A stretch of DNA of 64,000 nucleotides from Icerya purchasi (lineage: Eukaryota; Arthropoda; Insecta; Hemiptera; Monophlebidae): the NCBI GenBank assembly GCA_039619475.1, contig CM077115.1, positions 554,984,826-555,048,825 on the forward strand, written 5' to 3'. Made by a program: the position numbers and the translations under genes. The notes under the pieces were generated by a model. It ran no database searches. It saw only the letters and a program-made list of their open reading frames with translations, and was not told where the DNA came from. How positions within the stretch are numbered: position 1 is the first letter of the stretch; every line of letters begins with the position of its first letter. Of the stretch, positions 22,923 through 33,849 are shown in pieces.

Positions 22923-23368
22923 ATAATAATACCGTTATAAGTAGTTTTTATTATTATAAATGTAAACAATTTTTAAAAATTAACCATTAACATTACTGAT
23001 GTTATATTTTTTATTACACAAACGACATATTCAACAATTCACAAAAATATATAACATCATCTGGATTGTAAAAAACATTGAAAAATGAACGATTAATATA
23101 CCTATATAAAAACAATAAATATATTAATCGTTCATTTATGTCGAACAATTAACGAAACCGGTCGGACTAATTTATTATATTTATTGTTTTTATATATATA
23201 TATCAATCGTTCATTTTTTAATGTTTCTTACCAACTAGATAATGTCATATATTTTCGTGAATTGTTGAATGTCTTATGTTGTTTGTGTAACAAAAAATAT
23301 AACATCAGTAATGTTAATGGTTAATTTTTAATAATTATTTACATTTATAATAATAATAATAATACCGT
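22923..23368. mobile_element. foldback (long inverted repeat) element with 13-bp direct flanks
   Basis: Two arms of roughly 185 bp (about 22951-23135 and 23165-23354) are inverted copies: blocks such as AACCATTAACATTACTGATG and AAAATGAACGATT occur on the left and as reverse complement on the right. The arms differ by small substitutions and indels. The 13-mer ATAATAATACCGT flanks the structure directly at 22923-22935 and 23356-23368. No coding capacity. The unique centre contains ACCGGTCGGAC. Confidence 0.8.
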
Positions 23369-24623
23369 CTAGTGTATATCGGACACACATGACACGGCTA
23401 GTATCGGACGGCTACAGCACCCGTCAGAAGGATGAAATGAACTAGGAAATATCAAAAATACACGCAGTACGCCAGGTGGAAAAATTTCCTCATTAGTGTG
23501 TAGAGTTGCACATGCACCACCGGAAGACACCACTCTCACTATCGGAAGAGAGAATGATGCGTTTATAATGTAAAAATTTTTCACTTTTAAATTTTCTATT
23601 GCAATATTGTCTAAATTAAAATAAAATTTTAAAAAAAAAAAAATATCGATTTCGAGATTTACTTTGAAAATTTTAATAAAAATGCGCTAAAAAGCAAAAA
23701 TATGTTTCATAGTAAAATAAGGGTTATTTAAAAATAATATCAAGTTTTTGGAGCTGGCACCAAATTCAAATTGTGACAATAATTAAAACTTGCATTCAAT
23801 ATTTTCAATGTTTTCAATACTAGGCCTATAAAAAATGCGCATTTTGTTGTTCATCTTGGGCTCGTCATCCAAGGACCTCTTGAAACTAACAGAAAAGAAA
23901 GAAGTCGGTTATATTTTAATCCGATCAGAAATCTTTAATAAAAAGCAATTAATATAGCAGGAATAATTAATCGAAAAGGGAAAGACACGGGATATAAGAA
24001 GCGCAAAAACGAGTAGGAAGTTTTCCTTAACAAATAGGAATATAAAACGCTCCACAGAAAGAGACGAACGCTGAAAGAACAAATGATCGGCGTTGCAAAT
24101 AACTGCATTATCAGTATAGGGAGGAAACTAGAGAAAAACGAACGTCTAAGAGAGGGATACAAAAGAAACCACTGTCCACGGCCTATACTAGAGAGTTGAT
24201 TTTTTTGATTTTTTTCATCGACGACGTATAAAACTATCAAATTTTTCTTTTCATTTCTCTCATCGCTAATTTTTTTGTTTTTGTACTCTTTCCAGGATAT
24301 ACCGAATTTAACGACCAACATTTAATAACGTAACAAATTCTATGCACATAAATTTGACCTTCCGACTGCTGTCAAGATCCGGTGTTGTAATGATTTTTTT
24401 TCGCCTTTTATGGCTTGGTTTTCGCATTTTCGCCAGTTTACAAGGTATATAATATACTTTAGCTTTACTCAAAAAATTGTTTCCCATATAACTTCAAAAA
24501 ATTAGTGCACACGAATGCCAAAAGAAAATCTTGAATTACGCATGCGAAAAAAAGAAGAACGTAAATAAAAAACTACAGAGTAAGTAAAATATCCTTTACA
24601 CACACACGCGCGCGAGAATGATT
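23369..24623. other. intron sequence, no gene seen
   Basis: A+T-rich. A 128-codon minus frame at 23935-24321 and a 71-codon frame at 23369-23584 show no motif and no convincing splice context. Confidence 0.45.
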
Positions 24624-24851
24624 TCTGCCCTTGAAATATTTTTATTCTCTGCCCTTGAAATATTTTTATTCTCTGCCCTTGAAATATTTTTATTCTCTGC
24701 CCTTGAAATATTTTTATTCTCTGCCCTTGAAATATTTTTATTCTCTGCCCTTGAAATATTTTTATTCTCTGCCCTTGAAATATTTTTATTCTCTGCCCTT
24801 GAAATATTTTTATTCTCTGTCCTTGAAATGTTTTTATTCTCTGTCCTTGAA
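24624..24851. repeat. 24-bp minisatellite, about 9.5 units
   Basis: The unit TCTGCCCTTGAAATATTTTT+ATTC repeats nearly perfectly; the last two units carry C-to-T or A-to-G changes (TCTGTCC, GAAATG). Because 24 is divisible by three, several frames stay open on both strands (for example FQGQRIKI repeats on the minus strand), which is an artefact of the repeat. Confidence 0.97.
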
Positions 24852-27594
24852 CGCGTAAGAATATAAATTTATTTATCCTCCTTCCCATTTCTTGAGCTAA
24901 TGTCTTTGCTCGCAAACCCAGTTAAATTTTTACGTGCACTCCCCACTCAATCGTTTCTAATAGTGCCCGTGTTCGAGCTGTTGTCTCATTCCTCCATGTA
25001 TACTAGGCCGGGTTAGTTGTTGTTGAGACGGTGAATAGTTACTGTGTTTAGTTGTAGTTATTTACCTTCCACTGAAATCCTATACGTACGGATTATTATG
25101 TATGTGTCTAGCAATAAGCGTTATTTTGTATACAGGGAATCATGAACATTTTGCAAATTTTTTGATTCAACTAATCCAAGGATCGAATAGAACAATTACA
25201 TTCGATAACTGGTTCTACGGTGTACGGTTAGTTGAGAATTTGTTGGCAACAAAAAAAAAAAAAAAACAGAAAAAAAACTAATTTGCAGTTGGTACAATAA
25301 AAGGAAATCCAAAAGAATTTACAGATATTCATTATAAGAAGAGCCGAAAAAGGTAGGACCAACTTTCTTCTTATTTACCGAGTTATTGACAGCAATTTCT
25401 TATAAGATCAGAGATAATAAACTCGTTTATTTGCTTTCATCGACTCATTCTGATTCGGCCATAAATAATGCAACAAAAAAAAAATGAAATCAGGAATAAT
25501 CCGTAATTACAACTCAACAAAGGCTGGTGTGTAGGATACCTGCGATTGTTTTGTTTCTTTTTTGCAATATCATAAATTTGTGACAGTTATTAATGCCTAC
25601 GTTATTTACATCCGCAATTTCTTTAGAAAGAATAAAAATTCGAAACCGTTATCACGCTTAAATTTTATGCTGAAGTTACACGAGCAATTAAGAGAAAAAT
25701 GGTTAATAAAAAGATTAAATACCACAACGCAAAGAATTAAATATTTAATGGATATGATTCGAAAAATTCTTCGAAAATTCCTTCGAAAAATTGTTTGAAA
25801 AGCGAAGAGTCCAAAGACACATAAGCATACTAGTGCGTATCACATAATCCGCAAGAATCGAGAACGTATTGCACAGTTACTATAATTATATAACAAAAGA
25901 AGAATGACGACAAAATATTGTAGTAAATGTGGCAGACCGATATGCACACTAGTAAATAGAGAACGCTCAAACATCGTTAATTTTTTTAATATTATTTAGT
26001 TAAACTTACTTAGATATACAATAATTTTTATTTTTCGTATTGTGTCCCCCCCCCCCAAGTAATCTATTTTTCATGTTCATTTTAATTCGAGTGTAATAAT
26101 ATTAAGTAACGAAGAGGAAATCATTTCATCGATGAAAATAAGGTAAAAATTTAAATATTATATATAACAAAAATATATTAAAAACAAAATCTTGTAAAAT
26201 TAAAAATCAGATCATGAAAACAGGGAATGAATTTAACAAAATAATGATATACGTAAAAAATAAGGAATGTGTCTACCAATACAGGATGCTCCGCGATGGT
26301 TAAAATAAAAAAAAGAAATAAATGTCGCGAGAAATTAAGAGTTGCATCGAAACATGAAAAAATGAGAATAAAACGCGGAAAAAGTGATTCTTAAATACAG
26401 AATGAAGAATAAAAATGTTCCCGGCGAGATTAGTATTGTTGTAATTGAAGTAATGGCTTTGGAGACTGTTGTTGCCTATTGATAAGAGAGAAGGCGGGAG
26501 TTACGTAACTGAATGCGAAAAAAAATTAAGTGATTTTTGAGCATGCGGTTTATGCGACTTGAAAAAAAAAAAGAGGTTAAAAGGGTACCGGTGTATGTGA
26601 TTTACATGTTTGTAAAGACGTAATACGACATAGTTCAGTTCGAGATTATAAGTTAAAATTTTTTATTTAATGCCAGTTTCGCTTAAGTATTAGTTAACGC
26701 GCGCAGCAAGATTGATTGATTAATAAACACGGCAAAATAAGATAAGAAACTTAATAAAAACGAAACAAAAGATTTCAATTAAAAAAACAACAGTCGGTGT
26801 TTTTTAAAATGAAAAAAATTTTGGCGAGATTTTTTTTTGGTTGTTGAAAATGTGATGAACAAAACTATAATGAACTTAGAGAAATTAATTAATAAAACTC
26901 GATCATTTCATTTGGATATCTAGTCAGTCAGATTTTAATCGGTGCGGTTCGGTTAAAGGCTCAATTAGCAGTTAATCTTTCATTCGACTTTTGCCGGGGA
27001 CAATAATAAACATCTTTCTGATACACGTGTAGCGGTTAATTTTTATACCATCTGGTTTTTAATGTTACAGAACGTAGAGCATTAAAGAGAACATAAAGGA
27101 TGTGAAGTGTCGGAAACTGAAGTGGACAGTCACGTTGTGCAAATTACGACGGATTCTAGAAGAAAGAATAAAAAATCGACCGGCCTTAGTTGAAATCGTT
27201 ATCTTGTCGCTTCCTCTTATGCTGTTAAGTTACATCTGATAATTGATAACGACGGAACACCTACCCAGTTAACCGCTTCGTTCAATCCATTCGAACTATT
27301 TTAACCATTTAATATTTATATATACATTAATTACGTTAGTTAAATATTTTTTATTGTTCACCGTTTGAATTTGTTTTTCACGCTATAACGTTTACTTAGT
27401 TAATTTAAAACCACTATTAATTTCGTATTTTATAAATTTATTTTTTCTTTATGTCTCTGTAATCGAAACTCTTTGTTCTAAATATCAGAAAATTACCGAA
27501 AACGCATTGTTTCATTTGAACAATATTCAAATTTAAATTTTAAAAAACTCGAACGATTCTTTTTTTAAAAATTTAAAGCTTTCACAGTGATTAC
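24852..27594. other. intron sequence, no gene seen
   Basis: A+T-rich sequence with short poly-A runs (about 25250-25266) and a poly-C run at 26047-26057. The 78-codon plus frame at 25562-25798 is Lys/Arg/Ile-rich with no motif. Confidence 0.5.
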
Positions 27595-27783
27595 TCATGA
27601 TAAATAATTTTCGGAAACAACTGTGTTTTGAAAAAGATATTTATTCGCTTAACGTTTCGACCAGCTTACACTGGCCATCATCAGAAGCAGCTTCTGATGA
27701 TGGCCAGTGTAAGCTGGTCGAAACGTTAAGCGAATAAATATCTTTTTCAAAACACAGTTGTTTCCGAAAATTATTTATCATGA
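27595..27783. repeat. perfect 189-bp palindrome with hammerhead-like core motifs in both arms
   Basis: Arms 27595-27688 and 27690-27783 (94 bp each) are exact inverted copies about a single central base. Each arm, read outward from the centre, contains CTGATGA (27694-27700 on plus), then GGCCAG-TGTAA-GCTGGTC able to form a stem, then GAAAC (27720-27724): the spacing of hammerhead ribozyme core, stem II, core. It is followed by GTTAAGCGAATAAATATC. Hammerhead cores of this kind are known in the terminal repeats of Penelope-like elements. A canonical stem III and cleavage site are not evident, so ribozyme activity is uncertain. Confidence 0.75.
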
Positions 27784-28302
27784 TTCTTTTTTTATTCCGT
27801 GAGAAATTTTAATCGTGAGAAATCTTTGAAAGTTTAGCGGCTAATATTTGCTTTCGAAACTTAGTATTTGTAGATTAAAATTGCACAGTTTCATTCCTCG
27901 TCGGACTTTAGGATTAATTCGGTATCGAGTTTGGTAATGTGTGGAACAAAAAAACAAAAAAACACGAACGAGGAGGCCATTCGATGATAGTAGGTGCCTT
28001 TACGGTAGACCAACGACGGACGGGTTTGAAAAATAATAGTAATAATATAGGAGACGAGATAATTTCCTTTAATCAGACATATGTTGTGTGAGGCAAGCTT
28101 TGACGTAAAGCGAATACAGACACTTACACAGAGATTATGACGGTCGGGTTATCTTATCTCAATCGTAAACACTAAACCGATTATATGCAGCACTATTGAA
28201 AGTTGAAAGCAGCGCGCAGTGATAATGTACTGGACGATTATAATAATAAAAATACGCAGCGTGTAAGTGAACAGTGTTAATTTAGTAATAATGCTTATAA
28301 TA

Positions 28303-28304
28303 CT

Positions 28305-28388
<84 letters not shown>

Positions 28389-28405
28389 AAAAATAATAAT
28401 AAAAA

Positions 28406-28460
<55 letters not shown>
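28303..28460. repeat. (AAT)n trinucleotide repeat with AAA interruptions
   Basis: About 158 bases of ATA/AAT repeats, some units AAAAAT. It lies roughly 100 bp 3' of the SoxE exon on the gene's strand. All long frames here (Ile or Tyr runs) are artefacts. Confidence 0.97.
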
Positions 28461-28463
<3 letters not shown>

Positions 28464-28554
28464 ACGAAACGATGACATAAAAGAAAAAGCTTCGATATGA
28501 AAAAAGGAAATAAATAAACGCGATAAAAATATGCAAAAATTGTGTCTGCATTAC

Positions 28555-28701
28555 CGCCATAACTTTCCCAATGTTTTGCTGAGTTCAGCGTTGTGTAATT
28601 GAGGATGCTGATTGGCCAATTTTCTTCTTGCCGCCTGTGCCCATACCATGAACGCGTTCATTGGCCGTTTTACGTGAGTTTTTTTCTTGTTACCGGAAGA
28701 T
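28555..28701 (-). CDS. SoxE: SoxE transcription factor, exon with N-terminal half of HMG box
   Basis: A 147-bp internal exon with acceptor ttttactctag|A and donor CG|GTAATG. It encodes SSGNKKK, then [40 protein letters not shown] and Trp, ending two bases into the Arg codon completed by the exon at 8872. [10 protein letters not shown] is the universal Sox signature; AQAARRKLA plus [15 protein letters not shown] marks group E. These are HMG helices 1 and 2 with the DNA-intercalating Phe-Met region. The exon begins one base into a codon, so an upstream coding exon (start codon and SoxE dimerisation domain) is required; I searched the minus strand to 64000 by eye for a GYDW-type dimerisation motif without success. 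No single long open frame reveals this exon; recognition is by motif. Confidence 0.95.
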
Positions 28702-29012
28702 CTAGAGTAAAACAAATATCAGAGATACCGATAAGAAATTCCTCGAAATTAACTTACTAGTGTGAGCGTACTAGTCGGAAGAAAACCGTTGTGGGTGACG
28801 AAAGGCTAGTCAGTTTTTGTCTTCTTTAAATTTTCAGAACTGTTTACCGGGGCTAATTAATTTTCCGCAAAAAAATACGTACTATCTGATGTGGGCAATA
28901 AATAAGAGTCGGAAATTAACTTTACAGACAGATTTTTAAGATCTGCGTAGAAGAAAAACAGCAGATGATCAAGTTTTGAGCGAGAAACGATTTTTGTTAA
29001 AGAGTTAAGGCG
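28702..29012. other. SoxE upstream intron, proximal part
   Basis: Begins with the pyrimidine-rich tract and acceptor of the HMG exon (gene strand). No feature recognised. Confidence 0.5.
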
Positions 29013-29285
29013 TGTGTAGAATCAAGGGCGTCGCCAGCCGATGATCCAAGGGGGGGAAGATGATAGAAAGAGGATATGAATTATGGGAAAAATAAAATAT
29101 GTATAAGTTGTAAAGGCTTAATATTTTATTAAACAAGAATAAAATCTTAATTTAAAAAAGCATAATTTTCGTGGGTTTCTAGCGAAAACATTGTCCATGA
29201 TTACGCGTCTATGAATACCATTTTCAAGGCTTCAGGGGGCGGCTGCCCCCCCCCTCCCCCCGCTGACGACGCCAATGTGTAGAAT
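29013..29285. mobile_element. 253-bp MITE with perfect 10-bp target duplication
   Basis: TGTGTAGAAT occurs at 29013-29022 and 29276-29285, flanking 253 bp. The ends are inverted: CAAGGGCGTCGCCAGC on the left, TTGGCGTCGTCAGC as reverse complement of the right end, each followed by a G-rich run (right side seen as C runs). The 9-10-bp duplication suggests a Mutator-like source. No coding capacity. Confidence 0.85.
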
Positions 29286-29459
29286 TAGGCCAGAGCGGAA
29301 ATTTTAGTCTCTTGAATGTACATCGTTTGAGTGTACGGTGAATCTGAAATTACGTTCATTTAGTGTTCGTACGTTTATCTTTTCCCTCGCTGAAGACACT
29401 GCGACCAATAACACATCGACTTACTACTTTTCTTAAACATATTTGTGGCATATTAACAA

Positions 29460-30513
29460 ATGGGCTTAGTAGAAAACAAAATTGTTTGCCTCTTTAAACC
29501 TGCAATCCGCAACGATGTACTCTCGAAAGTAAACAAAATGCTGTGTAAATTTAATGTGCTCCTTATGTGCCTGGCAGACGTTAATAGGCTCCCTCTAGTG
29601 CTCCCACCGTCGGTACAACGGTACCCAGTAAAAACAAATCAATCACTATTAGAGCGCAATAACTCACAAACACCTCCAGAAGGTCTCAAACACAGAAGGT
29701 GACTGAAGTGATTAACACAGTTGTGATGATTTCACAATAGACTCCAGCAGCGTACGTTTACGAAATTGGTGATGTACCGAAGGGGGGTCCAAATGATGCG
29801 TGTTCCGTACTGCATGTAGAAATGTTTGCTATTCTGTTCTGCCTGCAGGCGTACTACAATTCTCAGTCTAAACATTTATTACAGATTCTCTGTCTACCAT
29901 ACAAAGTGTAGCAGAATCAATCGCATATAAAATTCAAGGAACTCTGCTATTGCTAGACCAGAAGGACTACCACCGGGTCGAGTTTCTCGTGGCACATGCT
30001 CCGTAGGGAACGAGCGCTCGAACCTAGAAGCTCGCTCTGCTATAGTATCCCCGGTGCCGGATAAATATCAATGTCTAATAATAACGCTCGACACATTCCC
30101 GTTAGAAAGAATGACCGAAAACAATGGATGTCTAAGATCTACGTTCTTACGCCCAATAAAACCGACGATCGAATGATTAATAGCCCGCGTGCCGAATACA
30201 CAACTGTCAATCGGCTAAGAACAAGGCGTACAGCTAAAAGGTCATGACCGCATAACGATAACTTCCCCTAAGACATATACTGCGCAGAATTAAAACATCT
30301 GTCAGTGTAACATATTCTGATTGAATGTCGTAGTTTTAATGCAGTCCGCCCAAGAAGCATTTTCATTTGGTCAGCAGAAATATTGCACAACAAATTGTTC
30401 AGAATGGCAGACTGTTAGGCGGCCCTTAATAAAAAGGAGCCTAGAAAACTCTCGCCGCCATAACCAACCTGGCAGTTAAAAACGGTAATGTGATGTAACA
30501 AAAAAAAAAAAAA
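29460..30513 (+). pseudogene. decayed LINE 3' part with RNase H remnant and A tail
   Basis: Plus-strand fragments in changing frames: VLHVEMFAILFCLQAYY (RNase H block with the catalytic Glu, normally 'Q.AE..AI..A'), TVNRLRTRRTAK (normally 'VL.RLR.GHT.L'), and LKHLSV.HILIECRSFNAVR (the C-terminal His/Cys knuckle). The copy ends with a 15-base A run at 30499-30513. The 80-codon open stretch at 29460-29702 probably belongs to the region between RT and RNase H but has no diagnostic motif. Many stops. Confidence 0.65.
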
Positions 30514-31993
30514 AATCACTTATTACTAAAGTGCAAATGAAAATGTATTGAAGCGGAGGAACAAAATTATTAAGAGTGCGTACTAGGATGGTCAAGCGCC
30601 AGGAATTAGTTTGATCGGCAACTACTGATAATTTCCTTCACTCCTTTTCAATTTTAATCACTTTATTCGCATGATAATTATGTCACACGAGTTAGTTAGT
30701 AAACAAAAGGAAACTAGAAAATGTTTTACAGATGCGTGACTTGTTAGTGTGAGAAAACGGAGGCTTATCTTATTGCTTCGCCCGGCCGAGAACCTAATTC
30801 TGTCAACTGTTCCATTTGTTCGCAAAAGTAAATGATCCGCTATTAAAGGAAATAGAATAGACATTTTCATTTTCGAGTTGCCTAAATTGTTATCATCTAA
30901 TCATTTGAGAATTTCATTATCAACGCGCTCGTTTTTAATTAATAAACATAAATTGAAGTTATCAAATTATAAAAAATTCACAAAATAGACACCGACTTAT
31001 TTCGGAGAATCAAAGCACTATTTGAGAATAATCGCGGTCGTCTATAATTATGTAACTTTTCTGGAAAAAACGAAATTTATCGAATGCGCATGCTCCTCTA
31101 TTCGAGTACACGTTTCCTTCATCTGCAAGACCGTCGTCGATAGTTTTTTCATGTTACGTCCATCGGTTTACCGAAGAAGCAAATTAATTTACTTATCTCT
31201 GGGAAAGGGCGTTAAATCTCTACTCTCCGGTTGCCGCCTAATAAGATTACTTATAACAATTTACCGGTTGTCTCGCGAATTCTCGATTTTATTTATTTTC
31301 GGGTTATTGACCTTAATTCTTACAAATTTTTCATTCTATAACGAGCGATTTCAAATTTTACAACGTCAGTTCCGTTCTTAGGAAGTGAAAAATTACTGTA
31401 TTTCATTTAATGCAAACGACGTCACATTCGAAATTTCTACAGCGAAAAATTCAAATTTCATTTTGTGTTCTTGAATAAAATACACCATCACAATAAATCA
31501 GCGCTGAATCTGAAAAAATCGCACTATTCGGTTTCACGCACTTCGCGTGGATATTGGCTTTTTACATTAATATTTCGCGAGGAAAGATAAAAAATGACCT
31601 TGAAATTTTTACGCTTATTAGAAGCTTTCTATCCTGCTTCCTGCAGCTAACTAACTAGTGTGTAATATCGTTTCCGTTATTTTCATGGGAAATACTTTTC
31701 CATCAGTGTAATTACCGTAATGTAATAGTATTTCACGTTGCTACGTTTAAATAATCGGACACGTGTAAGTTGAGAATTTCACAAATTTTCTTTAAACATT
31801 TATAATCATAATAATAATAAAATAATTTAAACATTGTAAAAAAGATAGAAGCCGAATTAAAATTATAACAAATATAATTTTTTCTTATAAGAAAATTTCC
31901 GCTATATCACAAAGTAGTGGAAATTATTTAAATTTTTGTTCCCGATCAAGATGAATTTCTTTTACAGTTTTTGTTTTGCACTATCACTGTGCT
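30514..31993. other. no recognisable gene
   Basis: A 119-codon plus frame at 31022-31381 shows no domain. The rest is A+T-rich without structure. Confidence 0.45.
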
Positions 31994-32290
31994 GGATTTA
32001 TGCTAAACATCTCTGTCAACATTTGAAATATTTAATAATCCATTTGATCACGATTATTTTGGTAAAATTGGATTTACGTTAAAAATCTCTGTCAACGTTT
32101 GAAATATTTAATAATCTATTTGATCACGATTATTTTTGTAAAATTGGATTTACGTTAAAAATCTCTGTCAACATTTGAAATATTTAATAAACCATTTGAT
32201 CATGATTATTTTTGTAAAATTGAATTTACGTTAAAAATCTCTGTCAACATTTGATATATTTAATCTATTTGATCGATTATTTCTGTACAA
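31994..32290. repeat. 76-bp tandem repeat, about four units
   Basis: Units start at 31994, 32070, 32146 and 32222, each beginning GGATTTACGTTAAAAATCTC (with small changes) and containing TTGATCACGATTATTTT. The last unit is shortened by deletions. Confidence 0.93.
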
Positions 32291-32594
32291 TTTCTTCGTT
32301 TTTGTCCTTTAAATGATATTATAAACTTCGTTGTTTTGCTTTTTTTTCCCGTTTTTGAAGTTGCATAGAAGGAAATTAATCTTCCTCCCTGAAAATAATT
32401 GATTTAGAGTGTGCGAAGGAAATTACTTTTTGACAGTGAAAAGAAAAATTGCTATGACATTGCTCTTGACTTTGGTAAAAGTAACTTTGGCTATTATACA
32501 CTTTTCTATTATTAGTACATGCATGTTCGGAGTTAACTGTGATTTCCGCGCGCGATTACGACCACTATAAAAAACTTTCAAACACGTTGAAATT

Positions 32595-32607
<13 letters not shown>

Positions 32608-32645
<38 letters not shown>

Positions 32646-32656
32646 TATATATATAA
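32608..32656. repeat. (TA)n microsatellite at the left edge of a dispersed repeat
   Basis: TA run with one TATTATA interruption, directly abutting the repeat at 32657. Confidence 0.9.
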
Positions 32657-33770
32657 AAACTCGGTCATTTTGGCCTCGCAAGAGTCTGTGCCCCTTGACC
32701 TCTCATGCTTACATTTTTGTCTCTTTCACTTCTATACTTTGAATAAAATGATCAAAATTACCAACGTAATTTTTAGGCCGGCCCCCATTAAATGTTATAA
32801 CGAAAAAATGTCCTATTTTATATAATAAAAAAGGTAAAATAATAAAGTTACATTTCCATGGTAATTTTGCAAATTGATAGAATTTTAAGACAACCGCCTC
32901 TGTTATACTAATAAAAAATAATAAGAAAAAAAATTATCCAAAAGGACCACATTTCTTCACGGTTTTTGATGAATACTCAATTTATGTTCACCGATTTTCA
33001 TCATTACTCACATGATACCTGTAAAATCGGTCTATATAAATATGAGAATATAACTAAACAAGCTAAAATCTCGAAATATTAATATCAAATTAATGTATAT
33101 ACCCAGTCATATCGGAATTCAGGGAAACGAAATAGTAGATAACCTGGCCAAAACCGCCTCTACACCTTCTCCTGTAACCTCCACCACAGCCATGGACATC
33201 AAATATTTACTAAATCAAACCGAAATATCTAATTGGCAAACATCATGGAACACAAAATCCCATAACAAATTATTTCAACACAAAAAATCCGTACAACCTT
33301 GGAAAAACCTCTCCCAACTAAATCGTCAAGAAGAATTAATAATCACCAGGCTTAGAATTGGACATACGAAACTCACCCATAATTACCTCTTCCAAAAAGT
33401 CGATAAACCCCCTTGTCAGTTCTGCAACTCCACCCCCATCACAGTCAAACACCTTCTTTACGAATGCCCTAACATTAATCAAATGCGTCCAAAACTAAAA
33501 ATCCCTTTAAATAATACAACCATCCCTGACAACCAAGACGAAATTAAAAAAATTCTTACCCTGATTAGAAAACTAAACTTAACAACCAGCATTTAAAATA
33601 CCTACCTGACACTGGGTGTAATAATCATAGCAATTAAAAACACCCAGTATAAAAATAATAATAATAAAAAAAAAAAAAAAAGAAAAAAAAAAAGGTTACA
33701 TAAAATTGGGACATTTTTTTGGATATTTTTTCTAATGAGGGCCGGCCTAAAAATTACGTTGTAATTAATA
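32657..33770 (+). mobile_element. (TA)n-associated dispersed repeat, copy A, split by a LINE
   Basis: Left part (32657-32830): AACTCGGTCATTTTGGCCTC, GCTTACATTTTTGTCTCTTT, AAAATGATCAAAATTACC and ACGTAATTTTTAGGCCGGCC. Right part (33697-33770): GTTACATAAAATTGGGAC, TAATGAGGGCCGGCC and TAAAAATTACGTTGTAATTA. The segment ACGTAATTTTTAGGCCGGCC near 32767 recurs inverted at the right end, so the element has an internal inverted pair. Copies B (57201-57412) and C (43121-43310, inverted) lack the central LINE. All copies abut TA repeats on both sides. Confidence 0.75.
33065..33695 (+). pseudogene. 5'-truncated LINE (RNase H half and zinc knuckle) nested in the (TA)n-associated repeat
   Basis: An uninterrupted 167-codon frame at 33093-33596 begins inside the RNase H domain: YIPSHIGIQGNEIVDNLAK (catalytic Asp present), then ITRLRIGHTKLTHNYLF, then CQFC and VKHLLYEC forming the C-terminal knuckle. 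The codons just upstream (KLMYIPSH) are in frame, so the ATG is internal to the domain. The 3' UTR repeats ACACTGGGTGTAATAATCAT and AAAACACCCAGT, able to pair as a hairpin, then (AAT)n and an A-rich tail to 33695. The absence of frame damage suggests a rather recent, severely 5'-truncated insertion. Same domain type as 10230-11400 but more C-biased codons. Confidence 0.8.
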
Positions 33771-33849
33771 TATAATACATAATATATACACATACATATC
33801 TTGACTTCTCCATGGGGACAGCCCTGGACTTTCAGATGATAGTTCTATA

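Noticed and set aside
24618..24866. Several long overlapping frames (e.g. FQGQRIKI repeats) as repeat-protein genes
   Set aside because: They arise from a 24-bp minisatellite whose period is divisible by three; no start context, splice context or flanking domain.
28149..28560. Ile/Tyr-rich frames around 28.3 kb as membrane proteins
   Set aside because: Pure (AAT)n translation; the real coding signal here is the short HMG exon at 28555-28701.
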